NCBI RefSeq assembly: GCF_000716715.1 | Contig: NZ_JNYJ01000036.1 | Coordinates: 124,001-188,000 of the forward strand | DNA length: 64,000 bases | Direction of reading: 5' to 3' | Source of the DNA: Dactylosporangium aurantiacum | GTDB lineage: Bacteria; Actinomycetota; Actinomycetes; Mycobacteriales; Micromonosporaceae | Shown: positions 55,269-64,000 of the stretch, piece after piece | Position numbering within the stretch: position 1 is the stretch's first letter | Layout of the letters: the number at the start of each line of letters is the position of its first letter | The notes under the pieces: model-generated | What the model saw: the letters and a program-made list of their open reading frames with translations, nothing else | Database searches by the model: none | What the model was told of the DNA's origin: nothing | Program-made: the position numbers and the translations under genes

Positions 55269-56084
55269 GTGGGGCGTAGCGCCGCGTTTTTCGACCTGGA
55301 CAAAACGGTGATCGCCAAGTCAAGCGCCTTGGCCTTCGGTCGGCCGTTCTATCGGGATGGGCTGATCAGCCGTCGCGACGTGATCAAGGGCGCCTACGCG
55401 CAGCTGCTGTTCCGCGTCGGTGGCGGCTCCGACGAGCAGACCATGGCCAAGACCCGTGACTACCTCGCGGCCCTGGTCAAGGGCTGGCGCGCCGAGCAGG
55501 TGCGGCAGATCGTGCGCGAGACGCTCGAGGAGCTGATCAGCCCGTACATCTACGCGGAAGCGGTGCTGCTCATCGACGAGCACCGCGCCGCCGGCCGCGA
55601 CGTGGTCCTGGTCTCGACCTCCGGCGACGAGATGGTGCGGCCGATCGGCGAGCAGCTCGGCATCACCGACATCATCGCGACCCGTATGACGGTCGGCGAG
55701 GACGGCTGCTACACCGGCGAGGTCGACTTCTACGCCGCCGGCCCCAACAAGGTCGTGGCCGTCAAGGAGCTCGCCGCCGAGCGCGACTACGACCTCGCCA
55801 CGTGCTTCGCCTACTCGGACTCGGTGACCGACGCGGGGCTGCTGAGCCTGGTCGGACATCCAACGGCCGTCAATCCCGACCGCGGGCTGCGCAAGATCGC
55901 CGTTGAGCGCGCCTGGCCGATGCTGGCGTTCCGCCATCCGATCCCACTCGCCCGCCGCCTGCGGGAGCGCCCGGCGGTGCCGGTGACGGCCGCCGCGATC
56001 GGTGTGGGCGTCGGGTTGGCGATCGCGTTCGCCCTGTACAGCAAGCATCGCCGGACCAAGGCGGCGGCCGTTACCGCGGCCTGA
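55269..56084 (+). CDS. HAD-IB family phosphatase, membrane-anchored
   Basis: A 271-residue SerB-like hydrolase. Motif I is AAFFDLDKTV (nucleophile Asp9, Asp11), motif II VLVSTSGDE, the Lys is in GPNKVVAVKEL and motif III is FAYSDSVTDAGLL. A helical cap lies between. A C-terminal transmembrane helix (about 238-258) and basic tail suggest it acts at the inner face of the membrane. It is orthologous by position to Rv3661. Substrate unknown, possibly a phospholipid or phosphoserine-like ester. Confidence 0.85.
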   Translation: MGRSAAFFDLDKTVIAKSSALAFGRPFYRDGLISRRDVIKGAYAQLLFRVGGGSDEQTMAKTRDYLAALVKGWRAEQVRQIVRETLEELISPYIYAEAVLLIDEHRAAGRDVVLVSTSGDEMVRPIGEQLGITDIIATRMTVGEDGCYTGEVDFYAAGPNKVVAVKELAAERDYDLATCFAYSDSVTDAGLLSLVGHPTAVNPDRGLRKIAVERAWPMLAFRHPIPLARRLRERPAVPVTAAAIGVGVGLAIAFALYSKHRRTKAAAVTAA

Positions 56085-56300
56085 GCACACCAGCACCACC
56101 CGTCACATTCTGCGGGCGAGGGCTTCCGCTCATGGAGGTCGCGGCGTAGAACAGAAGTGCGGGGTCCGGCACGGATCTCGTGCACGGCCACCGGGCACCC
56201 ACGAGCGATCAGCCGCGGTAGGCGCGTTGCGGCGGCTCTGCAAGGACCGCCGACAAACGGATTCGAAGTGCACGCATGGTAACCCGGTAGGACGTGTGGG

Positions 56301-56324
56301 ACGGCGCCTCGGCTGAGGCGCCGT
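56301..56324 (-). terminator. Hairpin after the Fic-like gene
   Basis: A perfect 10-bp stem ACGGCGCCTC/GAGGCGCCGT with a 4-nt loop directly follows the stop. No T-tract. Confidence 0.5.
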
Positions 56325-57068
56325 TCACTGTGCGTAGGCGCCGCTCTCGCAGATGTCGACGAGCTCCTGCGCCGCCCGCTCGGCCGCGCTCGCGTAGTGC
56401 CGCAGCCACGAGCGCAGGCCGTCGGGCGTGCCGGTCGCGAAGGCGTTGGCCGCGCCGACATACTCCGGCTCGCGGCTGCGGTGCCCGACGTCCATGGCCA
56501 GCAGCCCGCGCGGGTCCAACCCACCGCCGATCAGGGTCAACCGCGCCGCTGCCCGCGCCACGACTCCGTTCGGCCCCTCAAAGGCTTTCAGTGCCAGAAG
56601 CTCCCCATGTACGACCGCCGCCTGCACCAACACGGGAACGCTCGTGCCACCTGTGACGAGCGTCGACAGCGCCTCCAACCTCGGCGCGGCCGCCGGCTGC
56701 ACGGGACGGCCGAGCGAGGCCTCCGGCACGACGTCGCGGGCGATCAGCGTGTGGAGCTTCGCCAGCACCTGCCGGGGCGCCTTGGCCCAGGTGCCGGTCA
56801 GGCCGTCCAGGGCCGCGGTGGCGCGCAGCGCGCCCTGCACGACCGGGTCGGTCACGACCCCGGCACGGACCCCTTCCAGGTCGAACCCGTGCGTGTCCAG
56901 TGCCGCACTGGCGACGGACGAACGCAGCGCCACCTCGGCGGCGACAGGTCCGCCGGAGCGGCGCAGGGCGCGGTGGCGCATGGCCGCGTCGATGGCGGCA
57001 CGGGCGGCGTCGAAGGCCGGGCGGACGTCGGCGAGATCCAGCAGTGGAGCGAGTGGGTCAACCTGCAC
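56325..57068 (-). CDS. Degenerate Fic-domain-like protein
   Basis: A 247-residue helical protein. Residues about 148-172 read [22 protein letters not shown], aligning with the Fic core in which HPFxDGNGRxxR is the active loop. Here Lys replaces the catalytic His, and GPNGVVAR replaces DGNGRxxR. An upstream [17 protein letters not shown] resembles the Fic N-terminal SSxIEG region. AMPylation activity is therefore unlikely. GTG 57068 follows TACCGT by 6 nt (leaderless). It is conserved by position in actinobacteria next to the HAD gene. Function unknown. Confidence 0.55.
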   Translation of the reverse strand: MQVDPLAPLLDLADVRPAFDAARAAIDAAMRHRALRRSGGPVAAEVALRSSVASAALDTHGFDLEGVRAGVVTDPVVQGALRATAALDGLTGTWAKAPRQVLAKLHTLIARDVVPEASLGRPVQPAAAPRLEALSTLVTGGTSVPVLVQAAVVHGELLALKAFEGPNGVVARAAARLTLIGGGLDPRGLLAMDVGHRSREPEYVGAANAFATGTPDGLRSWLRHYASAAERAAQELVDICESGAYAQ

Positions 57069-57074
57069 GGGCAA

Positions 57075-57080
57075 ACGGTA
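57075..57080 (-). promoter_or_regulatory. -10 box TACCGT for the Fic-like gene
   Basis: TACCGT on the minus strand ends 6 nt before GTG 57068. This favours that start over TTG 57074. Confidence 0.45.
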
Positions 57081-57218
57081 TCGTGCCCTCTACTGATAAC
57101 AATGCTTACAGAAACCCGGCGCTCCACAGGCGCCGCTCAGCGCAGAAGACTCGCAAACTGTCACACCCCCCAACTAGCCTGCTTGCGAGAGCTGGACCAC
57201 ATCGAGGAGCCATCACCG

Positions 57219-59183
57219 ATGAGCGAGACCTTGGAAAACCTTCTCAACGAGACCCGGCAGTTCCCGCCGCCTGCCGAGTTCGCCGCCGCTGCCAACGTGA
57301 CGGAGGGTGCCTATGCCGAGGCCAGGCAGGACCGGCTCGCGTTCTGGGAGCGGCAGGCCCGCCGGCTGAGCTGGGCCAAGGATTGGGACCAGGTGCTTGA
57401 CTGGACCAACCCGCCCTTCGCGAAGTGGTTCGTCGGTGGACAGCTCAACGTGGCGTACAACTGCCTCGACCGGCACATCGAGGCCGGCCGCGGAGACAAG
57501 GTCGCCATCCACTGGGAGGGCGAGCCGGGCGACACCCGCACGATCACATATGCCGACCTGCACCGCTCGGTGTGCCAGGCGGCCAACGCACTGACCGACC
57601 TGGGCGTCACCGCCGGCGACCGGGTCGCGATCTACATGCCGATGATCCCCGAGGCGGCCGTCGCCATGCTCGCCTGCGCGCGCATCGGCGCGACCCACAG
57701 CGTGGTCTTCGGCGGCTTCTCCGCCGACGCGCTCAGCGGGCGCGTCGACGACGCCAACGCCAAGGTCGTCATCACCGCCGACGGCGGCTTCCGCCGCGGC
57801 AAGCCCAGCGGTCTCAAGGCGATCGTCGACGAGGCCGCGGCCAAGTCGTCCAGCATCGAGAAGGTCATCGTCGTGCGCCGCACCGGCCAGGACGTCGACT
57901 GGGACGACAGCCGCGACCTGTGGTGGCACGACGTGGTGGAGACCGCGTCGGCCGAGCACACGGCGCAGCCGTTCGACAGCGAGCACCCGCTGTTCATCCT
58001 GTACACGTCAGGCACCACCGCCAAGCCCAAGGGCATCCTGCACACCACCGGCGGCTACCTGACCCAGGCGAGCTACACGCACCACGCCGTGTTCGACCTG
58101 AAGCCCGACAGCGACGTCTACTGGTGCACCGCCGACATCGGCTGGGTGACCGGGCACAGCTACATCGTCTACGGCCCGCTGTCCAACGGCGCCACGCAGG
58201 TCATGTACGAAGGCACCCCCGACACCCCGCACCGCGGCCGCTTCTGGGAGCTGATCCAGAAGTACAAGATCACGATTCTGTACACGGCGCCAACCGCGAT
58301 CCGCACCTTCATGAAGTGGGGCGACGACATCCCCGCCGGGTTCGACCTCTCCTCGCTGCGCCTGCTGGGCTCGGTCGGCGAGCCGATCAACCCCGAGGCC
58401 TGGATGTGGTATCGGGAACACATCGGCGGCGACCGCTGCCCCATCGTGGACACCTGGTGGCAGACCGAGACCGGCGCCATCATGATCTCCCCGCTGCCGG
58501 GCGTCACCGCCAGCAAGCCGGGCAGCGCCATGCGCCCCCTGCCGGGCATCGCGGCCGACGTCGTCGACGACCAGGCCCAGTCCGTCCCCGACGGTGGCGG
58601 TGGCTACCTGGTCCTGCGCGAGCCGTGGCCGTCGATGCTGCGCACGATCTGGGGCGACGACGAGCGGTTCAAGGAGACGTACTGGTCGCGCTTCCAGGAC
58701 ATGTACTTCGCCGGCGACGGCGCCAAGAAGGACGCCGACGGCGACCTGTGGCTGCTGGGCCGCGTCGATGACGTCATGCTCGTCTCGGGGCACAACATCT
58801 CCACCACCGAGGTCGAGTCCGCCCTCGTCAGCCACCCGAAGGTCGCCGAGGCCGCCGTCGTGGGCGCCACGGACCCGACCACGGGGCAGGCGATCGTCGC
58901 GTTCACCATCCCGCGCGGCGGCGTCGACACCGACGGCGAGGCCGGCGAGGCGCTCATCCAGGAGCTGCGCAACCACGTCGCGAAGACCCTCGGACCGATC
59001 GCGAAGCCCCGCCAGATCATGCTCGTCCCGGAGCTGCCCAAGACCCGCTCCGGCAAGATCATGCGTCGCCTGCTGCGCGACGTCGCCGAGAACCGCAGCC
59101 TCGGCGACGTCACCACGCTGCAGGACTCCACCGTCATGGACCTGATCTCGTCCGGCCTGCAGTCGGGCAAGTCGGAGGACTGA
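57219..59183 (+). CDS. acs: Acetyl-CoA synthetase
   Basis: AMP-forming acetate:CoA ligase. The 654-residue protein has the family length. It has [20 protein letters not shown] (P-loop), [33 protein letters not shown] and the C-terminal [16 protein letters not shown], whose Lys is the regulatory acetylation site. ATG 57219 with GAGGAG 9 nt upstream. Confidence 0.96.
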   Translation: MSETLENLLNETRQFPPPAEFAAAANVTEGAYAEARQDRLAFWERQARRLSWAKDWDQVLDWTNPPFAKWFVGGQLNVAYNCLDRHIEAGRGDKVAIHWEGEPGDTRTITYADLHRSVCQAANALTDLGVTAGDRVAIYMPMIPEAAVAMLACARIGATHSVVFGGFSADALSGRVDDANAKVVITADGGFRRGKPSGLKAIVDEAAAKSSSIEKVIVVRRTGQDVDWDDSRDLWWHDVVETASAEHTAQPFDSEHPLFILYTSGTTAKPKGILHTTGGYLTQASYTHHAVFDLKPDSDVYWCTADIGWVTGHSYIVYGPLSNGATQVMYEGTPDTPHRGRFWELIQKYKITILYTAPTAIRTFMKWGDDIPAGFDLSSLRLLGSVGEPINPEAWMWYREHIGGDRCPIVDTWWQTETGAIMISPLPGVTASKPGSAMRPLPGIAADVVDDQAQSVPDGGGGYLVLREPWPSMLRTIWGDDERFKETYWSRFQDMYFAGDGAKKDADGDLWLLGRVDDVMLVSGHNISTTEVESALVSHPKVAEAAVVGATDPTTGQAIVAFTIPRGGVDTDGEAGEALIQELRNHVAKTLGPIAKPRQIMLVPELPKTRSGKIMRRLLRDVAENRSLGDVTTLQDSTVMDLISSGLQSGKSED

Positions 59184-59313
59184 CGGCGGTTTGGCTCGCC
59201 GCTCCGGGCCGGTTGGTGTTGATGCCGCCGGCTCGGAGCGGGGCGCCATGCGCGCGTGACGGCCGACGAGCCGTCGCGGTAGCCGCCGCGGCGGCATTCA
59301 GCACTGCCGGGTG

Positions 59314-59409
59314 CCGGCAGCACGCCCAGCCCGGCAGCACGCCCAGCCCGGCAGCACGCCCAGCCCGGCAGCACGCCCAGCCCGGCAGCACGCCCAGCCC
59401 GGCAGCACG
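59314..59409. repeat. 17-bp minisatellite, 5.7 copies
   Basis: CCGGCAGCACGCCCAGC repeats at 59314, 59331, 59348, 59365, 59382 and 59399 (last copy incomplete). A period of 17 is not a codon multiple, so it is non-coding. Confidence 0.95.
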
Positions 59410-59996
59410 GGCGATGCCTGGTCACCTGCTGACGGCTGGTGCCGCGATAGATGACTCGCTGGCCGTGCTGCCATCGAGGAGGCCGAGCAGGCCAGCCGTC
59501 GCGGACGCTGCCGTCGAGTTTGCGCAGAGGCGCTGCTGCCGGTCCTGCTCGGCCGAAGGCGCAGTTCCGGCAGTGATGCAGCCATTGTTGCAGGTGGCAG
59601 CCGTTGTCAGTGCGAGCTGCCGCAACGGTTGCGCGGCGGGCTCTCGGCTTCCCGGACTGCGTTCGGCGCTGCAATCGTGGTTGTGGGCCCCGCCGGTGCA
59701 GGGGGCAGAACCGCCAGCGCAGGCACCGTTGACGCGAGGCAGCGCCGCCCTCGGGGCACGATCGGCATGCAGGCACGATCGCCGTCGCAGGGACCGTCAG
59801 TGTGCCAGCGCAGGCGGTTGCAGGGTCGCAGTTGCCATCCGCGAATACCGCCGGCTTCGAGGCACGATCGCCGTCGCGGGGCACGATCGCCGGTATGAAG
59901 GCACAGGGCCGGGCAGATGTCGTCTCGAAGGCGCATTCGGCGGCCCGGGCAATCGACCGCCGCAGAAGGCGGCACGCGTGGCTCAGGGTAAGGAAA

Positions 59997-60025
59997 GGGG
60001 CGGCCCCCGGGACCGAGGCCGCCCC
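59997..60025 (-). terminator. Terminator of the DUF1501 gene
   Basis: A 9-bp stem GGGGCGGCC/GGCCGCCCC with an 11-nt loop and a TTTCCTT tail on the minus strand. A second 8-bp hairpin (ACGCGTAG/CTACGCGT, 60031-60052) overlaps the stop codon. Confidence 0.75.
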
Positions 60026-60044
60026 TACGCACGCGTAGGTGGAG

Positions 60045-61418
60045 CTACGCGTAAATCTTGACCGGCGTGTAGGTCTGGCGGGGGAAAATCTGCCCGACTT
60101 CGGCGTCGGTCAGGCCGAACCGGCCCTGGGCCACCGATCCGAAGACGCTGAACATGTTGTTCATCTCGGGCAGGTCGCCGTTGACGAGGGTGCCGAGGCC
60201 GTTCCAGTTGCCGAGGAGCTTGCCGGCGAGCTTCTTGCCGGACAGGACGATGACGCCGCCGCCGTGGCCGTGGTCGGTGCCGCCGCCGTTCTCGGCGACG
60301 CGGCGGCCGAACTCCGAGGAGACCATGACGGTGACGTTGCCGGCGAGGTCGCCCAGGTCGTCGAAGAAGGCGGCCATGCCGGCGGCCAGCTCGCCGAAGT
60401 GGTTGGCCACGTAGCCGCCGCGGGTGCCCTGGTTCTCGTGGGTGTCCCAGCCGCCCATGCCGATGGTGGCGATGCGGACGTTGGCGCCGCCCTTGATGAG
60501 CTGGGCGAGCTCCTTGAAGGCGTTGCCCACGCCGGTGTACTTGACGCCCTCGGCGGGGGTGTAGCCCTTCTGGGCCAGGTTCGCGGCCAGGGTCAGCGCG
60601 TCGATGCCGGCCTTCACCGGGGCCTCGATCGGGTGGTTCGTGCCGGTGAAGAGCTTCTGGATCGCCTCGACGGTGGCCTGCTTGTACTTGCCGTCGCCGT
60701 TCACGTTGAGGGATGCGACGTTGTTGAGGGCGAGCGCGCCACCGCCGCCGACCAGGGATCGGGGCAGGGTCGAGCCGATGCCGATGGCGCGGAAGGCGGT
60801 GCCGGGGCCGAGCTTGTCGGCGAGGTTGGTGAGCCAGCCCATGCCGCCGGTCTCGGCGGGCAGGCCGCCGAGCTGGCAGATGTCGGTCGCGGCGAAGTGG
60901 CTGCGGTCGAGGCGCCGGTCGCTGACGGCCGGGATGAAGGCCAGCTGGCCCGCGTCCAGGTACTTCTTCAGCGGCGTGAAGGACTGGTTGAGGCCGAACC
61001 CGCGGTCGAGGGGGATCGACGTGTTCTCCGGCAGCGTGAAGCTGGGCCGGACCCGCTGCAGGGTCGGGTCGTTCATCGGGGCGAACAGGGAGAGCCCGTC
61101 GGCGCCGCCGTACAGGAACACGTGGATGAGCGTGCCCGTCGGGGTCGCGGCGAAGGAGGCCTGCGTGGTCAGGAACTGGCTGGTGGCCAGGGCCGTCGTG
61201 GTGGCCGCCGCGCCGACGAAGAACCGGCGGCGGGTGACGCCCTTGCCCTCTTCCTGCTCGTCCTCCTGGCGGGCGAGCTCGAGGTACTCGTCGCGGACCG
61301 CCTTCTGCTCCTCCTGCACCGCGACGGCCTCGGCGCGCAGCGCCGCCTCGAAGCGGTTGGGGCCGAGCCTCAGCAGGTCGGGGCACTCAGGGTGAAGTGA
61401 ACGCACTGTCTTCTCCAT
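60045..61418 (-). CDS. DUF1501 family secreted protein
   Basis: A 457-residue sulfatase/alkaline-phosphatase-fold protein. An unusually long 60-residue cytosolic lead precedes a twin-arginine signal VTRRRFFVGAAATTTALATS. The body has LIHVFLYGGADGLSLFAP, RIATIGMGGWDTHENQG, VMVSSEFGRRVAENGGGTDHGHGG and a C-terminal block. DUF1501 genes pair with DUF1800 genes, as here (14-nt gap). The role is unknown; the pair may act together outside the cell. Confidence 0.88.
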   Translation of the reverse strand: MEKTVRSLHPECPDLLRLGPNRFEAALRAEAVAVQEEQKAVRDEYLELARQEDEQEEGKGVTRRRFFVGAAATTTALATSQFLTTQASFAATPTGTLIHVFLYGGADGLSLFAPMNDPTLQRVRPSFTLPENTSIPLDRGFGLNQSFTPLKKYLDAGQLAFIPAVSDRRLDRSHFAATDICQLGGLPAETGGMGWLTNLADKLGPGTAFRAIGIGSTLPRSLVGGGGALALNNVASLNVNGDGKYKQATVEAIQKLFTGTNHPIEAPVKAGIDALTLAANLAQKGYTPAEGVKYTGVGNAFKELAQLIKGGANVRIATIGMGGWDTHENQGTRGGYVANHFGELAAGMAAFFDDLGDLAGNVTVMVSSEFGRRVAENGGGTDHGHGGGVIVLSGKKLAGKLLGNWNGLGTLVNGDLPEMNNMFSVFGSVAQGRFGLTDAEVGQIFPRQTYTPVKIYA

Positions 61419-61432
61419 TGGTATGCCTCGAC

Positions 61433-63442
61433 TTACCGGAGGTGGTGGTGGGGGGTGGCGAAGATGGCCCGGATGACCGACGCGATCGCGCCGTTGAACG
61501 TGGCGTCGACCGGCGTGCTCGCCGTCATCGTCGGGCTGACGATGTGCAGGATCGCCAGGCGGCGGTCGTTGTCGAGCGTGACGTTGATCAGCTTCTTGGT
61601 CAGCGCGTCGAGGTAGGCACCCGCGGTGGCCGGCGGGTTCGCGATGATCGCCTCGGGCTTCTGCCAGGTGAACTGGCGCCGGCCGCCGGTGATGGCGGTG
61701 TAGGCGTCGTTCCACTGGTTGACCATCGTGCCGGCGGAGGTCCAGGCGACGTACACGTCGGGGTAGCCGTTGGGGGTCGGCAGCTCCATCGGGGCGTGGC
61801 CGAACTCCTCGAGCTTGCGCTTGATGTCGCCGAGGCCCTGGACCATCGGGCTGACGTTCGTGTTGTTCGACGTGAAGCCGGCCGGCGCCTCGGCGCCGAT
61901 CTCCAGCGCCCGGTACGTGGCGACCAGGTACTCGCCGGGGCGGCGGACCTTCTGGCCGACGGACGCCCAGAACTCGGTGCGGCTCAGCATGGTCATGAGC
62001 ACGGCCGGGATGTTGCTCTTCTTGTCCAGGTACGTCTTGGCCATCGCGTCGACCAGCGACTTCGGCGGCACGTCGGAGACGAACCGGGTCGCGAGGTTCT
62101 GCGCCATGTACCGGGCGGTGTTCGGGTGCAGCGCCAGGTAGCGGAAGTACGCCTCCTGCACGGCCTCGCCGCCCTCGGCGGTCGGGTTCGCGTGCGTGAA
62201 GCCCATGATCTTGATCGGGCCGACGTAGTGCTGCTCGGGGCGGTAGACGTACTGGTTGTCCCGGACGCTGCGACCGGTCTGCAGCATGGCGGCCTGACGG
62301 ACGTCGGTCTCGGTGTAGCCGTTGAAGGCGCCGACCGTGTAGAGCTCGAGGTTCTCGCGGGCGAGGTTCTCGTTGATCGCGTCCTTGGTCGACTCGTCCT
62401 GGTCGAGGTACTTGAGCAGCGCCGAGTGCTTGTTGCCGGCGATGAACATGTCCACGTAGTTGCCGAGCGCGTGCTTGCGGATGACGTCGCGCTCGAAGGA
62501 GGCGCGGGTCAGCTCGTTGCCCTCGTGGAAGGCGGCCACGTGGAAGTAGTCGCCGAAGAAGTCGACCATCATCTCGAAGAGCTGGCGGTCGGAGAAGAGC
62601 TGCTTGGCGATCGCGTACCGGACGTTCTGCTCGTCCGCCTGGATGCCCTTCTTGTCCAGGTCCTCGCGCTGGGCCTTGAGCTGCTCGTACGACATGGCCC
62701 AGGTGACCAGCTCGGCGTCGGCCTTCTGCTCACCGCGGGTCAGCGGGATCGTCTCGGGCTTGAGCTGCTTGGCGATCCAGCCGTTGATGCCGAGCTTGTT
62801 GATGTCGGCGATCGTCTTGCTGTTCGGCCCGAACGTGAGCCGCGTCGCGAGGTGCCGGACGGGGTCCTTGGTCGGCAGCACGGTCTTGGCGGTGACCTTG
62901 GCGTTCTTGGCCGCGTCGGCGGGGGTGCCGAACGAGTTGCCGGTCGTCGGCGTGTTCTTGCGGATGCCGAGGCCGGCCTGGCCGTTCATCAGGCTCTGGT
63001 TCTGGTCGACGTACGCGGGGGCAGCGGTGTCGACGGGCGTCTCGGCGCCGGTGTTGGACGGGTCGGTGCCTTCGCCGAAGAACTGGGTGACGGCGTAGGC
63101 GCCACCGCCGATGAGGGCGGCCGCGCCACCGCCGATGGCGATCATCGCCGTGCGGCGGCGCCAGTTCGACGGCTCCTCGTCATCGAAGTCCTCGTCCTCG
63201 ATGTCGGGCAGGCCGCCACCGTACGAGCGGGCGGCGGTGCTGGGGTCGTAGAAGTGCGGGCCGGAGCCGCCACGGTCGGCGGGCATGGCACCCTGGCGGT
63301 CGTAACCGCGCGCGGCGAAAGGCCGCCGGCCGGTGCCGGTCTGGTCCTCGTAGCCGGACTCGAAGTACGAGTCGGCGTACGGGTCGTGGTTACCGTCAGG
63401 GCCCTGTCCCGGGCGCCGTCTCGGCACGTCTCGCTCGTTCAT
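61433..63442 (-). CDS. DUF1800 family membrane-anchored protein
   Basis: A 669-residue protein. The first 95 residues are acidic/basic, Gly/Tyr/Asp-rich and likely disordered and cytosolic. One membrane helix lies at about 97-118. The outer DUF1800 body contains HLATRLTFGPNSKTIADIN, MMVDFFGDYFHVAAF, RENLARENLELYTVGAFNGYTE (family NLARELLELHTLG motif) and the C-terminal LAILHIVSP. Operon with the DUF1501 gene. ATG start with weak GGGA. Confidence 0.88.
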   Translation of the reverse strand: MNERDVPRRRPGQGPDGNHDPYADSYFESGYEDQTGTGRRPFAARGYDRQGAMPADRGGSGPHFYDPSTAARSYGGGLPDIEDEDFDDEEPSNWRRRTAMIAIGGGAAALIGGGAYAVTQFFGEGTDPSNTGAETPVDTAAPAYVDQNQSLMNGQAGLGIRKNTPTTGNSFGTPADAAKNAKVTAKTVLPTKDPVRHLATRLTFGPNSKTIADINKLGINGWIAKQLKPETIPLTRGEQKADAELVTWAMSYEQLKAQREDLDKKGIQADEQNVRYAIAKQLFSDRQLFEMMVDFFGDYFHVAAFHEGNELTRASFERDVIRKHALGNYVDMFIAGNKHSALLKYLDQDESTKDAINENLARENLELYTVGAFNGYTETDVRQAAMLQTGRSVRDNQYVYRPEQHYVGPIKIMGFTHANPTAEGGEAVQEAYFRYLALHPNTARYMAQNLATRFVSDVPPKSLVDAMAKTYLDKKSNIPAVLMTMLSRTEFWASVGQKVRRPGEYLVATYRALEIGAEAPAGFTSNNTNVSPMVQGLGDIKRKLEEFGHAPMELPTPNGYPDVYVAWTSAGTMVNQWNDAYTAITGGRRQFTWQKPEAIIANPPATAGAYLDALTKKLINVTLDNDRRLAILHIVSPTMTASTPVDATFNGAIASVIRAIFATPHHHLR

Positions 63443-63715
63443 CTACAAATCCCGATTCCGACGTTGTGGGGGCTCACGTGCGTCGATCGGAAAGTAGTAG
63501 GTGCCAGGAGCAGCGACAAGCCGCGCTTGAAGCGCCCTGACCAGGACTTAAGGAGCCTTGCGACGGCCCGCGACGAAGATCCATCGGATGGTGCCGTACT
63601 GAACCGTGTTGAGCTGCGGAAACGGCCCTTTCAACGGGTCCGGCCGGTCACCGCCGAGGGGCGACCAGCACAGACACATTTAAGGTGATCCTGCACCGCC
63701 GCAAGGCCGGCCGGA

Positions 63716-64000
63716 TCAGGTGAAAAGTCCGGAAAGCCGGACCTCGTGATACGTGTCAGCCTGGCACGGCGGACCGGCCGCGATCGACATCCGGCGCTCG
63801 TCGAGATCGAGCACGACCGCATAGAGCGACTCCGAACGGTCCTCCTCGGCGAGCGCGTCGGCGTCGTGCCGGCAGATGGACTGCGGGTGGCCGCCGTGGT
63901 CGGCGAGCACGCCCTGGAGGTCCTTCTCGGTGATCGCCGGCGCCCCGAGCAGGCGGCGCGCCCGGGCGCTGCGGAAGAACGACGAGCTGCCGATGTCACG
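63716..64000 (-). CDS. C45-type acyltransferase/hydrolase (partial C-terminus)
   Basis: The last 94 residues of a gene entering from the right edge. LQGVLADHGGHPQSICRH and LYAVVLDLDERRMSIAAGPPC match the C-terminal half of the acyl-CoA:6-aminopenicillanate acyltransferase-like (C45) Ntn-hydrolase family, whose catalytic Cys lies outside the window. TGA stop at 63716. A roughly 270-bp gap separates it from the DUF1800 gene. Confidence 0.75.
   Translation of the reverse strand, partial: RDIGSSSFFRSARARRLLGAPAITEKDLQGVLADHGGHPQSICRHDADALAEEDRSESLYAVVLDLDERRMSIAAGPPCQADTYHEVRLSGLFT

Larger units (their letters stand above)
59184..60044. other. Gene-free region with minisatellites
   Basis: No supported gene. 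It contains a 17-bp tandem array (59314-59409). It also has a looser field with at least four GGCACGATCG motifs between about 59755 and 59900, and the terminator of the DUF1501 gene. Confidence 0.6.

Noticed and set aside
59314..59409. CRISPR or coding repeat
   Set aside because: Direct head-to-tail 17-mers with no spacers; the period breaks any reading frame.

Overview
The window is high-GC actinobacterial chromosome, most likely from the family Micromonosporaceae (Actinoplanes or a relative). The reasons are frequent GTG starts, core gene sets, Lsr2, a BldG-type anti-anti-sigma factor, an actinobacterial Tad pilus locus, and a type III polyketide synthase cluster recalling the agq phenolic-lipid genes of Actinoplanes missouriensis. 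From memory of the M. tuberculosis gene order, two core blocks are recognisable: ispF-ispD-carD-lpqE-radA-disA-mutY-clpC-lsr2-lysS-coaX-panD-panC (0-36 kb) and topA to the helicase, Tad genes, 6C RNA and a HAD phosphatase (38-56 kb). Lineage-specific genes are inserted between these anchors. No phage, insertion sequence, CRISPR array, rRNA or tRNA was found.

Layout. 0-5 kb: a partial F420/FMN oxidoreductase, the MEP-pathway genes ispF and ispD, a VTT-domain membrane protein, a 1.1 kb field of 35-bp palindromic repeats, a HAD-like gene and carD. 5-8.5 kb: a membrane protein with a CxC motif, then a type III PKS and a methyltransferase divergent from a UbiA prenyltransferase. 8.5-16 kb: lpqE-like lipoprotein, radA, a repeat field resembling the radA 3' end, a PH-like membrane protein, the c-di-AMP synthase disA, def, an ACT-domain regulator and mutY. 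16-25 kb: a polysaccharide deacetylase, a STAND ATPase remnant, clpC, lsr2, lysS, a methyltransferase and coaX. 25-36 kb: a GT-C membrane protein, nadC and nadB, four tandem septum-formation lipoprotein paralogues, panD, panC and a DUF2520 dehydrogenase. 36-49 kb: TetR, a sugar-lactone oxidase, topA, two conserved unknowns, hppA, an anti-sigma/BldG pair and an MrfA-type helicase. 49-55 kb: the Tad pilus operon (ssd-like, tadA, tadB, tadC, flp, two TadE genes). 55-64 kb: 6C RNA, a HAD phosphatase, a degenerate Fic protein, acetyl-CoA synthetase, and a DUF1501/DUF1800 secreted pair followed by the end of a C45-type acyltransferase.

Most interesting signal. At three operon junctions (nadB-nadC, ssd-tadA, DUF2520-panC) the stop/start overlap with its Shine-Dalgarno box has been tandemly duplicated. 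The copies form chains of translationally coupled mini-ORFs. The nad and tad junctions, 25 kb apart, share the same 89-bp unit: a 30-codon peptide frame linked to the next by ATGA or GTGA. Each unit has one GGAGG just before the next start and a second GGAGG in the loop of a small hairpin. Other observations are at least ten probable leaderless GTG genes (a TAnnnT box 6-8 nt before the start), a mutY with no ATG/GTG/TTG start available for its conserved N-terminus, and several in-frame minisatellite expansions.
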